Made by a program: the position numbers and the translations under genes. Shown piece after piece: positions 1-7,558 of a stretch of DNA of 64,000 nucleotides. Source of the stretch: JAVVEG01 sp041751425 (GTDB taxonomy: Bacteria > Pseudomonadota > Gammaproteobacteria > Pseudomonadales > Pseudohongiellaceae); contig JBGSXL010000013.1 of assembly GCA_041751425.1 (NCBI GenBank), positions 134,968-198,967 on the forward strand. The letters run 5' to 3'. The notes below the pieces were generated by a model, which saw nothing but the letters and a program-made list of their open reading frames with translations, ran no database searches and was not told where the DNA came from. How positions within the stretch are numbered: position 1 is the first letter of the stretch; the number at the start of each line of letters is the position of its first letter.

Positions 1-1617
1 GCGCAATTGGAGATTGAGCCGGGCGACTACGAAATGGTCGTCACACTTGATCGTTATCTACCTTATCGACAAAGCATCAGTATTGCTGGTCGCTCGCAGG
101 AACAGACGTTCAGCGCGGAGTTGGCACCTGCATGGGCTGATGTCAGCTTCAATACAGAACCTCCCGGCGCCGATGTGATCGTGGGAGGGGAGTTGATGGG
201 AGTGACGCCCATCCGTGCCGAGGTGTTACAGGGAGCTCATGAAGTTACACTGAAACTTGCGGGACACAAAGCCTGGCAGGACGATTTGCGTGTGGAGGCA
301 GGAGAGGAAAGAACTGTACCACTGGTGACTCTGGAGCGCGCCGACGGTCTGGTGTTCATTCGCTCTGAGCCTGGCAATGCTAATGTCACCATCAATGGCG
401 ACTTTAAAGGACAGACACCTTTGGAAGTTGCGCTGGCTCCGGGGCAACAGCATCAGATAACGTTGTTCCGCAGTGGTTTCAACACAGCCACCCGAACCGT
501 GCGCACCAATCCGGATGAAGAAAGTGATATCACGATTGCGCTGGTGCCAATTACAGCATCGGTGGATATCAGGGCTGAGCCAGCCGATGCAGAATTATAT
601 ATCGATGGTGAGCTTCGTGGCACCGCCAATCAAACGGTGCAGTTGCTGGCCGCCAGCCAGCGCGTGGAAATTCGTAAGCAGGGCTTCGTTCCTTATGCAA
701 CAACATTTATTTCACGACCTGGTCTTGAACAGGAAATCAGAGTCAGGTTGAAGTCGCTGGAGCAGGCCCGCATTGAAGCTATCCAGCCGGTCATTACCAC
801 TGCTGCCGGACAAACACTGAAACTGTTTTACCCGAAAGAATTCACGATGGGAGCTTCGCGTCGGGAGCCTGGTCGTCGCGCCAATGAAACATTGCGCGAT
901 GTCATTCTGGAGAAGCCGTTCTACCTGTCCCTGCACGAAGTGACGAACGCCCAGTTCAAACGCTTTCGCCCTGATCATAGCTCTGGAACTTTGCAGGGAA
1001 GATCGCTTGACCTGGACACGCAACCGGCGGTGCAGGTCACCTGGTTGGACGCCGCTTTGTACACCAACTGGCTAAGCCAGCAGGAATCATTGCAGCCGTT
1101 TTATCAAGTGGTTGATGACGAAGTGGTTGGCGTCAATGCCAACTCTAATGGTTATCGTTTACCTACGGAAGCGGAGTGGGAATGGGCAGCTCGCACAGAT
1201 GCAGACGGTAACGGAAGTTTGCGCTTTCCCTGGGGTGAACAACTGCCACCACCGGAGAAGTCAGGCAATTTCGCCGACCGCTCAGCCAGTACTTTCCTGG
1301 GCCAGTACATGACGGATTACGATGACGGTTTCCTGAGCAGCGCTGCCGTAGGCTCCTTCAATCCCAATGCGAAAGGACTGTATGACCTCGCAGGCAATGT
1401 GTCAGAGTGGGTGCATGATATTTACGGCGCTGTGGGCACCCTGAGCTCGGTGAAAGAGGTAGACCCTCTGGGTCCGGATGAAGGACGCTTTCGTACCATC
1501 AAAGGTTCAAGCTGGGCGCACAGTGCGATTACCGAGTTGCGACTTTCTTATCGCGATTTTGGAGAGGAAGCGCGCAATGATTTGGGCTTCCGTATAGCGC
1601 GTTATCTAGGGGAGTAA
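1..1617 (+). CDS. PEGA-repeat / SUMF1-fold protein (5' end outside window)
   Basis: The reading frame is open from base 1, so the N-terminus lies upstream of the window. At least three PEGA-type repeats (roughly codons 40-255) each contain a variant of the 'PxGAxVxxxGxxxGxTP' pattern. They are followed by a SUMF1/formylglycine-generating-enzyme-fold domain (about codons 280-535) with RLPTEAEWEWAAR near codon 386 and GLYDLAGNVSEW near codon 460. The segment where true FGEs have their cysteine pair reads KGSSWAHSAITEL and has no cysteine, so sulfatase maturation is unlikely. A structural or ligand-binding role is my inference. PEGA domains are usually extracytoplasmic. It heads a packed operon, with 6 bases to the next gene. 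Confidence 0.85.
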   Translation, partial: AQLEIEPGDYEMVVTLDRYLPYRQSISIAGRSQEQTFSAELAPAWADVSFNTEPPGADVIVGGELMGVTPIRAEVLQGAHEVTLKLAGHKAWQDDLRVEAGEERTVPLVTLERADGLVFIRSEPGNANVTINGDFKGQTPLEVALAPGQQHQITLFRSGFNTATRTVRTNPDEESDITIALVPITASVDIRAEPADAELYIDGELRGTANQTVQLLAASQRVEIRKQGFVPYATTFISRPGLEQEIRVRLKSLEQARIEAIQPVITTAAGQTLKLFYPKEFTMGASRREPGRRANETLRDVILEKPFYLSLHEVTNAQFKRFRPDHSSGTLQGRSLDLDTQPAVQVTWLDAALYTNWLSQQESLQPFYQVVDDEVVGVNANSNGYRLPTEAEWEWAARTDADGNGSLRFPWGEQLPPPEKSGNFADRSASTFLGQYMTDYDDGFLSSAAVGSFNPNAKGLYDLAGNVSEWVHDIYGAVGTLSSVKEVDPLGPDEGRFRTIKGSSWAHSAITELRLSYRDFGEEARNDLGFRIARYLGE

Positions 1618-1623
1618 ATACAA

Positions 1624-1926
1624 ATGCTCAAAAAAAGAAATTGTCTGGTAGCAACATTATTACTATTGCTGACGATTGCATTCTTTGGCGCGCAAAGTGT
1701 TTTGACAACAGCTATGGCGCAAACCCAGGACCAACAAATTCAAACTGACGCCCAGGCTGAAGCGCAGGCAGAATCGGAACCAGAAGCTCAAGCAGATGCG
1801 GATAATCCGCTTGAGCTGGCTGAAGAATTAGATGGTGTTCTGGATTCACAACAGGTAAGCGGCCGCTTCATACCCACCGAAGAAATATCACAGGATCTTG
1901 GCGTCTCGTTTCCAGTAGACATTTAA
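1624..1926 (+). CDS. Small acidic Ala/Gln/Glu-rich secreted protein
   Basis: A 100-residue protein that I do not recognise. Residues 1-32 form a clear Sec-type signal peptide (KKRN, a Leu-rich core, then AMAQ), with probable cleavage after AMA. The mature part opens with a low-complexity Gln/Ala/Glu/Asp stretch (about residues 33-60) and ends with a less repetitive 40-residue tail. No cysteine lies near the cleavage site, so it is not a lipoprotein. Its place between the PEGA/SUMF1 gene and the channel gene, with gaps of 6 and 28 bases, suggests a small periplasmic component of the same system. That role is inference. Confidence 0.65.
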   Translation: MLKKRNCLVATLLLLLTIAFFGAQSVLTTAMAQTQDQQIQTDAQAEAQAESEPEAQADADNPLELAEELDGVLDSQQVSGRFIPTEEISQDLGVSFPVDI

Positions 1927-1954
1927 CCAGCAAATAAAGAAGGCAAAGAGTGGC

Positions 1955-2845
1955 ATGAAACAGAATTATCTCTCGGAAGTGATTTATCAGATCTTTGCGC
2001 TGATCATTGTCGTGATTGTGGTGCACGCAGTTTATGTCGCGGTCATTCGGCCCAATGCCGATTTCGTCCAGGAACAGCAGACACTGATGACAGAGGCCGA
2101 TGAGAATTACGTGCCAGAACGCTCCCTTTACATTGTGCTGCGTGATTTCGAACAAGAGACCTGTATCATTCTGATGTTCTGGGCTCTCGCAATCATCGGC
2201 ATGAAAACTCAGCGCACTATAAGAGAGCGTCGATTGCTGGATCGTATGCTGCTGCAGGTGTCGGAAGGTACGAGTATTTTGCCGGAAGATGCACGCCAAT
2301 ATGCGCGGCCGGTGCAGGCCTTACCGGAGAAGGAGCGCAGATACCTATTACCGCGTGCCATACTCAGCGGATTGCATCGCTTCGGCACCACACGCAGTAT
2401 TCAGGATGCAGCAGCAACCATCAAGGACATGTGTGACAACGAGTCAGAGCGGTTGGAAAGTGAACTGGCCATCGTCCGTTATATTGCATGGGCAATTCCC
2501 TCCATCGGCTTCCTTGGCACAGTGCGTGGTATCGGTACAGCGCTGGGTCAGGCCCATCAGGCAGTCAGCGGCGACATTTTGGGCGTAACAGTCAGTCTGG
2601 GTGTTGCTTTCAATTCTACATTCGTTGCACTGGTAACCAGTATTCTGCTGATGTTTCTTTTGCATCAACTGCTGTTGGTACAGGATCGTCTAGTGCTGGA
2701 CACGCAAGGTTATTGTGACGAGCATTTGATTCGTTATCTGCAGGTGCCAGAGCGCGACAGTTTTGATCGCGGCGCGGCTCCTGCCGTCGCTACCACCACT
2801 ACCGGCACCTCAGCGCCCTTAATCAATCCAGGTGCTCCCGCATGA
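1955..2845 (+). CDS. MotA/TolQ/ExbB-family proton-channel subunit
   Basis: A 296-residue inner-membrane protein with about four hydrophobic segments (residues 8-30, 68-85, 175-200 and 213-240). The family signature is visible: PSIGFLGTVRGIG near residue 182, and AFNSTFVALVTSI near residue 218, matching the two pore-lining helices with conserved Thr/Ser in TolQ and ExbB. Relatives form pentamers around two copies of a one-TM partner (ExbD, TolR, MotB) and convert proton flow into mechanical work. No ordinary ExbD or TolR gene follows. The likely partners are the two TM-VWA proteins downstream. The 3' end overlaps the next gene by ATGA, implying translational coupling. Confidence 0.88.
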   Translation: MKQNYLSEVIYQIFALIIVVIVVHAVYVAVIRPNADFVQEQQTLMTEADENYVPERSLYIVLRDFEQETCIILMFWALAIIGMKTQRTIRERRLLDRMLLQVSEGTSILPEDARQYARPVQALPEKERRYLLPRAILSGLHRFGTTRSIQDAAATIKDMCDNESERLESELAIVRYIAWAIPSIGFLGTVRGIGTALGQAHQAVSGDILGVTVSLGVAFNSTFVALVTSILLMFLLHQLLLVQDRLVLDTQGYCDEHLIRYLQVPERDSFDRGAAPAVATTTTGTSAPLINPGAPA

Positions 2846-4104
2846 CAATGAAAGTGCTGGAACTCAATGACCATGGCATCAGCATCGGTGACGAAGCTGG
2901 AGTACTTGCGACAAGTCCCGGTTACGCTGTTGCTATAGGCAAAGAGCTTGAGTTCGGCAATATTGCGGCCAGCAAAAGCAAATTGCACCCGGTAACCAGC
3001 TCCAATGAATTCTGGCACAGGCTGGGCATGGAACCGCTGGCCCGACCAATAGCGCATTATCGTCACTATGCTGATATCGCCTACTCGCACCTGATGCATC
3101 TGGCAGAGGAAGTTGCGCTGGCTGGAGACGTAATCATTGCCGTGCCAGGCAGTTTCTCACGTCAGCAGTTGGCGATACTTCTGGGATTGATCAAACAGAG
3201 TCCTTTTCGCGCAGCAGGCTTGATCGATACTTCGGTGGCGGCGACGGTAGATACTTTCCATGCACAGTCCACCAGTGATGTCGTGGTGTATGCGGACATG
3301 CAATTGCATCAGGTAATTCTGACGCAGTTGCGTTTGCGTGATAACGAATTGGTGCGTGAGTCGGTGACGCAGGTGCCAGGTGTTGGTTGGTCGAATCTTG
3401 CCGACAGTCTGGTGCAATTGATAACGGATGCCTTCATACAGCAAAGCCGTTTCAACCCTCAACACAACGCGCGTTGGGAACAGCACATGTATGACAGTCT
3501 GCCCGGCTGGCTGGCGCAGGGTTCAGATACTGATAATAATTTGTTGTTGCAGATTCAAACGGATACTGCCTTGCATCAGGCCAAACTGACGCGCTCCAGT
3601 ATTGTGGCGCGATTGCAGCCTTTCTATCGCAAGATCAGTCAGCATCTGCATGAACTGCCAGGTAAAAGTGGGCAGATACTGATGGCAGAACGCTTTGCTG
3701 TTTTGCCGGGCTTGCGCAGCGCTTTGGAAGGTGGAGGAGAGCTGGTGCAGGAATTCGTGTCCAGTCACGCCGTGATTTCATCGTGCCTGCGTTACCAAGA
3801 TCAGCTAATTGGCAATGGCGAGAACGTGAACTTCACAACGCGGCTGCGTCCAGAACTGCAATCGGTACAACATGATAAACATTCGCACAGGCAAGTCGGT
3901 GCTACTCATTCGCAGAATAGAAAAAGCCTGGCGCAATTGGGCCAGCACGAAGGACAACTGATTCTGCATAACAGCGAGCCGGGCTGGCTGGTCAATGGCA
4001 AGCCTGTCGCAGCAGGTCACATACTGCAACCAGGGGATATGTTGCATTTCGCTGACATCCGGCAAGCGTTGCAATTAGTGCAGGTGCAAGATGGCCAGCA
4101 ATAA
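2842..4104 (+). CDS. Actin/Hsp70-like (ASKHA) protein with C-terminal FHA-like segment
   Basis: A 420-residue cytoplasmic-looking protein with no signal peptide or TM segment. The N-terminal two thirds have the feel of an actin/Hsp70-type fold: an opening beta strand MKVLELNDHGISIGD, DVIIAVPGSFSRQQL near residue 98, AAGLIDTSVAATV near residue 124 and DVVVYADMQLHQV near residue 145. The last 60 residues (GQLILHNSEPGWLVNGKPV, then LQPGDMLHF) resemble the end of an FHA domain or a similar small beta fold. I assign both by pattern only, and the phosphate-binding loops are weak, so it may be a pseudo-ATPase. It overlaps both neighbours (4 and 14 bases) and is probably a cytoplasmic partner of the channel complex. 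Confidence 0.6.
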   Translation: MTMKVLELNDHGISIGDEAGVLATSPGYAVAIGKELEFGNIAASKSKLHPVTSSNEFWHRLGMEPLARPIAHYRHYADIAYSHLMHLAEEVALAGDVIIAVPGSFSRQQLAILLGLIKQSPFRAAGLIDTSVAATVDTFHAQSTSDVVVYADMQLHQVILTQLRLRDNELVRESVTQVPGVGWSNLADSLVQLITDAFIQQSRFNPQHNARWEQHMYDSLPGWLAQGSDTDNNLLLQIQTDTALHQAKLTRSSIVARLQPFYRKISQHLHELPGKSGQILMAERFAVLPGLRSALEGGGELVQEFVSSHAVISSCLRYQDQLIGNGENVNFTTRLRPELQSVQHDKHSHRQVGATHSQNRKSLAQLGQHEGQLILHNSEPGWLVNGKPVAAGHILQPGDMLHFADIRQALQLVQVQDGQQ

Positions 4105-5194
4105 GAGAAAGCGACGTGGCACATTCGACCCACTGACGCTGGCGTTTCTGGACGTAATGTCCTGTGGCTTTGGCGCCGTGGTGCTGATATTTCTGATTCT
4201 GGATCATACGTCCACGGAACGCCAAAATGAGAGTGACCCCGTTCTTTCTGCTGAAGTGTCTTTGCTGGAAGAAGAAATCCTGCAAGGTGAAGAACAGTTG
4301 GTAAGAATTCGCAATGCCCTGAACGACGTCAGTCTTGAAGTTGTAACCGCCCAGGGGCTAGCCAGCCGCATGCAAACAGAAATAGAAGATTTCCTGCAGC
4401 AACTGGCCGAACTGGAGGGGATCAGTCTGGGCAGTGAAGAAAGTCTGGAGCAGTTGCGTGCCGATGTGCGATCGCTGGAGGAAGACATACTGCGTCTGCA
4501 GACCACGGCGGTAGTAGAAACAGGTGATGACGCCCGCGAGTTTATAGGTGAAGGTGACAGGCAATATCTGACCGGCCTGTTTCTGGGTGGGAATCGTATT
4601 CTGATATTGCTGGATATGTCAGCCAGCATGATGGACGAGACGTTGGTCAACATCATCCGCACGCGCAATATGCCGGATGCCTCCAAAAAAGTAGCGCGTA
4701 AATGGCAACGCGCTGTGAAAACAGTGGATTGGATCACCAGTCAGTTGCCGTTGGGCAGTCAATACCAGATTGTCGCCTTCAACAACCAGATAAAGCCGGT
4801 TGTACCAGGCACAGAAGGAGTCTGGTTGGAAGTGGCAGACAGGGATGGACTTAATGCCGCCATGCGCCATGTGCAGGATCTGGTGCCGGCTGAGGGTACC
4901 AATTTACAGCAGGCTTTTCAGGCTGTATCGGATCTTAGTCCGCGACCTGACAATATATATTTGATAACCGATGGTCTGCCAACCTTGTCCAACCGGGCAT
5001 CGTCCAGTAGGCTGATAACACCGGAGGACAGACTGAAGTTGTTCGAGGATGCCGCTGAGTTCCTGCCCCGCAATATCCCCGTCAATATCATTCTGTTTCC
5101 ACTTGAGGGTGACCCCAGTGCTGCAGCAGCCTATTGGGTGCTTGCGCAAAGCACAAGAGGGTCTTTTATGAGTCCATCACGGGACTGGCCATAA
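4091..5194 (+). CDS. One-TM coiled-coil VWA protein 1 (ExbD-like TM helix)
   Basis: A 367-residue protein with a basic N-terminus (NKRKRRG), one TM helix (about residues 14-36) reading LAFLDVMSCGFGAVVLIFLI, an acidic coiled-coil stalk (about 45-135) and a VWA domain (about 165-350). The MIDAS motif is intact: DMSAS at about 174, GTNLQQAF at about 269 and ITDGLP at about 291. The TM carries an Asp in the sequence FLDVM, closely like the FIDVM of ExbD, where the Asp carries protons. Topology would be N-in, VWA domain in the periplasm. It is paralogous to the next gene, which it overlaps by one base (TAATG). Confidence 0.82.
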   Translation: MASNKRKRRGTFDPLTLAFLDVMSCGFGAVVLIFLILDHTSTERQNESDPVLSAEVSLLEEEILQGEEQLVRIRNALNDVSLEVVTAQGLASRMQTEIEDFLQQLAELEGISLGSEESLEQLRADVRSLEEDILRLQTTAVVETGDDAREFIGEGDRQYLTGLFLGGNRILILLDMSASMMDETLVNIIRTRNMPDASKKVARKWQRAVKTVDWITSQLPLGSQYQIVAFNNQIKPVVPGTEGVWLEVADRDGLNAAMRHVQDLVPAEGTNLQQAFQAVSDLSPRPDNIYLITDGLPTLSNRASSSRLITPEDRLKLFEDAAEFLPRNIPVNIILFPLEGDPSAAAAYWVLAQSTRGSFMSPSRDWP

Positions 5195-6189
5195 TGCGTA
5201 GAAAACGTCAGGCAGAAGGAGCAGGCATCGCATTTCTCGACGTCATATCCTGCGGGTTTGGCGCCATCATCCTGTTGCTGATGATTACTGAAAGCTCTGC
5301 CCCTGTCACACTTGAGGTGACTACGGACGCCGAACGGCCCGTGGCGGAGCTACAGCAGGAATTATTCGCTATACGCGGCGAAACTGCCATTGTGAACCGT
5401 GATCTCAATGCCAAGCGTGAGCAGCTGTCCGCTTTTCAGCAGAGACTGGCCATCCTGCAACGTGAACGCAATATGGTCCAGGCCCGCTATCGTGCCTCAG
5501 TGGATATGTCCGACGAAGTCGTTGACGAAGAAACCCGTCTGGCTATCGCCAAACAATCGCTGACCGCAGAGATGCAGCGCCTGTTGGGGGAAGATTTTAC
5601 CCGCAGCAACGATCTTGTAGGAGGTATCCCTGTAGATAGTGAATACATTATCTTTGTGATTGATACTTCCGGTAGTATGTATCAGGCCGCCTGGAGAAAG
5701 ATGCTCGATATCGTGGTGGAGACTCTGGATATTTATCCGGAAGTCAAAGGCATACAGGTGATGAATGACATGGGTGAGTACATGTTCAATTCATACCGCA
5801 ACCAGTGGATCCCGGATACTCCCGGACGGCGCAACGCCATTATCAGCACTTTGCGCAACTGGAGTCCGTTCAGTAACAGCAGCCCGGTGGAAGGGGTGAC
5901 GCGAGCCATCAGTTCGTTCTACGCGCCGGACAGGAAAATAAGCATTTATGTGCTGGGCGATGACTTCCAGCCGGGTGGTTCGATTTCACAGGTGATTCAA
6001 ACCATCGATAGAATCAATCAGGCGGACGCCGATGGTAATCGCATGGTAAGAATTCATGCCATCGGCTTTCCAGTAATTTTTTCACTGCAGCCGCGCTTCC
6101 ATCAGAGCGCTTATCGCTTTGCCAATCTGATGCGAGAGTTGACACATAGAAACGGTGGCACTTTTGTAGGATTGAATACTTTCGAATAG
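5194..6189 (+). CDS. One-TM coiled-coil VWA protein 2 (ExbD-like TM helix)
   Basis: A 331-residue paralogue of the preceding protein. I chose the ATG at 5194 because it shares a base with the upstream TAA and gives the N-terminus MRRKRQAEG. The frame is open further upstream, but only inside the previous gene. The TM helix (about residues 10-32) reads IAFLDVISCGFGAIILLLMI, with the same Asp and SCGFGA motif. A coiled coil covers about 45-125. The VWA domain starts near 148 with DTSGS at about 155, and a GDD near 252 may give the last MIDAS ligand. Conservation between the paralogues is highest in the TM helix, which suggests the helix itself does the shared work. Confidence 0.82.
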   Translation: MRRKRQAEGAGIAFLDVISCGFGAIILLLMITESSAPVTLEVTTDAERPVAELQQELFAIRGETAIVNRDLNAKREQLSAFQQRLAILQRERNMVQARYRASVDMSDEVVDEETRLAIAKQSLTAEMQRLLGEDFTRSNDLVGGIPVDSEYIIFVIDTSGSMYQAAWRKMLDIVVETLDIYPEVKGIQVMNDMGEYMFNSYRNQWIPDTPGRRNAIISTLRNWSPFSNSSPVEGVTRAISSFYAPDRKISIYVLGDDFQPGGSISQVIQTIDRINQADADGNRMVRIHAIGFPVIFSLQPRFHQSAYRFANLMRELTHRNGGTFVGLNTFE

Positions 6190-6212
6190 TCATTCATTAC
6201 AGGGCTTCGCCA

Positions 6213-6869
6213 ATGAGTTTGATAGCGATTGGAAACACAGCAAGTAAATGCACACTCAATCTGCTGCCGCAGTTTCGCCGGATTTTGCTGCTGCTTGCAG
6301 TGTTGAGCATGAGTGCTTGCGGTGTCAGCTCCGTCACTGTGTCCGGTAGTTATCCCACTCCCAACATTGACAGAATTCCACTTAGCCTGGGCGTCTATTA
6401 TGACGATACCTTGCGTGAGCATGCCTATATTGAATACACGGAAAACGGCAATGAAGAGTATCGGGTAGCCAGTGGCGATTCGCATATCGATTTGTTCGCC
6501 TCCATTCTGCCGGCCATGTTTGATCGCGTGGTGTTGCTGAATGACCCGGAGGGCGGCAGCGCGGCCGGTGTTGATCTGGTATTCGCTCCGGCCATAGAAG
6601 AGTTTCAACTGGCGCTACCACAGAAAACCAGGCTCGACGCCTACGAGGTGTGGGTGAAATACAATATGCGGCTTTCGGCACCTGATGGTGGGTATATTGC
6701 TGACTGGGTGTTAACCGCTTACGGCAAAACATCACAGGAAGGGTTCAGCTCCGTAGAAGCCGGGATAAACAATGCGGCGGTCTCAGCGTTGCGAGATCTG
6801 GGATCCAATTTCGCACTGACTTTTACCAGTGTGCCTGACGTCAGGGATTGGCTGAATTCCCGTTTGTGA
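6213..6869 (+). CDS. Predicted outer-membrane lipoprotein
   Basis: A 218-residue protein I cannot name. The N-terminus has a hydrophobic segment ending in a lipobox (LSMSAC, Cys near residue 36), so it should be lipidated. The residue after Cys is Gly, not Asp, which by the usual Lol rule favours the outer membrane. The first 20 residues are long for a lipoprotein signal, so a later start is possible. The mature part alternates beta-strand-like and helical stretches without known motifs. It lies 23 bases after the second VWA gene and 10 bases before a second lipoprotein gene, so both probably belong to the same envelope complex. Confidence 0.7.
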   Translation: MSLIAIGNTASKCTLNLLPQFRRILLLLAVLSMSACGVSSVTVSGSYPTPNIDRIPLSLGVYYDDTLREHAYIEYTENGNEEYRVASGDSHIDLFASILPAMFDRVVLLNDPEGGSAAGVDLVFAPAIEEFQLALPQKTRLDAYEVWVKYNMRLSAPDGGYIADWVLTAYGKTSQEGFSSVEAGINNAAVSALRDLGSNFALTFTSVPDVRDWLNSRL

Positions 6870-6879
6870 GGAGTAAGTT

Positions 6880-7539
6880 ATGAAAGCGGTATTCATGAAG
6901 ATCAGTGCGCTGATATTACTTGCGCTGATGAGTGCCTGCACTACAACCACGATTGATGAGTTCCGGCAGGGTGAAACCGGTATCGAAAGCCACGAGTCAA
7001 TTGTTCTGCTGGGTCGCAGACAAGGCAGCAACTACGAGACGCGTGCAGAGTTTGTGGAATGTGTAGGCGATAGAGTAAAACGTGGCACGGGTGGCATCAA
7101 TGTCATCCCGGAGCAGGAGTTCGTTGATGCCATGTTCCCTTGGTTTGAACCGCGTACAGCACCGATGCGCAGCACTGACATGCAGGTGTTGATGGAACAA
7201 CCACAGGTAGCTCAGAAAATCTCAGATTATGGTATTCGATATATTGTCTGGCTGGATGGTCAGACTGAGACCAGCAACCGGGTGGGCTCCATTTCCTGCA
7301 CGGTGGGTCCGGGTGGTGGCGGTTGTTTCGGTTTTGGTTCCTGGGAAGATGATTCCAATTTCGATGCGCGAATCTGGGATGTGAATTCCTTCGTCAATGT
7401 TGGCGTAATCAGTGCTGACGCGACTGGTCAGTCTTACCTGCCGGCTATTGTGGTGCCCATTCCCCTGATAGCGAGGGTTGAAGCCAACGCCTGCAACAGT
7501 CTTGCCGAGCAGCTTAAACAATTTGTGTACGGTAATTGA
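6880..7539 (+). CDS. Predicted lipoprotein
   Basis: A 219-residue protein with a short clean lipoprotein signal: basic MKAVFMK, a hydrophobic core and the lipobox LMSAC with Cys at about residue 20, followed by a Thr-rich linker. A Shine-Dalgarno GAGGAG lies just upstream of ATG 6880. The middle contains a glycine-rich loop between two cysteines (SCTVGPGGGGCFGFG, about residues 138-152) that could form a disulfide. I do not recognise the family. It is sixth in the run of genes after the channel subunit group and is followed 19 bases later by the M48 protease gene. Confidence 0.7.
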   Translation: MKAVFMKISALILLALMSACTTTTIDEFRQGETGIESHESIVLLGRRQGSNYETRAEFVECVGDRVKRGTGGINVIPEQEFVDAMFPWFEPRTAPMRSTDMQVLMEQPQVAQKISDYGIRYIVWLDGQTETSNRVGSISCTVGPGGGGCFGFGSWEDDSNFDARIWDVNSFVNVGVISADATGQSYLPAIVVPIPLIARVEANACNSLAEQLKQFVYGN

Positions 7540-7558
7540 GAAGAAGCGGGGTGACACC

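Noticed and set aside
1..1617. Formylglycine-generating enzyme
   Set aside because: The two catalytic cysteines are absent at the expected place, and no sulfatase gene is in the window.
4204..4737. 177-codon minus-strand frame, Ser/Arg-rich
   Set aside because: It is antisense to the VWA protein coiled coil; the composition reflects reverse reading of Glu/Leu codons.
1955..6189. Zorya-type defence system
   Set aside because: The channel subunit is suggestive, but there is no ZorB with peptidoglycan-binding OmpA domain and no helicase or nuclease gene; VWA proteins and lipoproteins are not Zorya parts.
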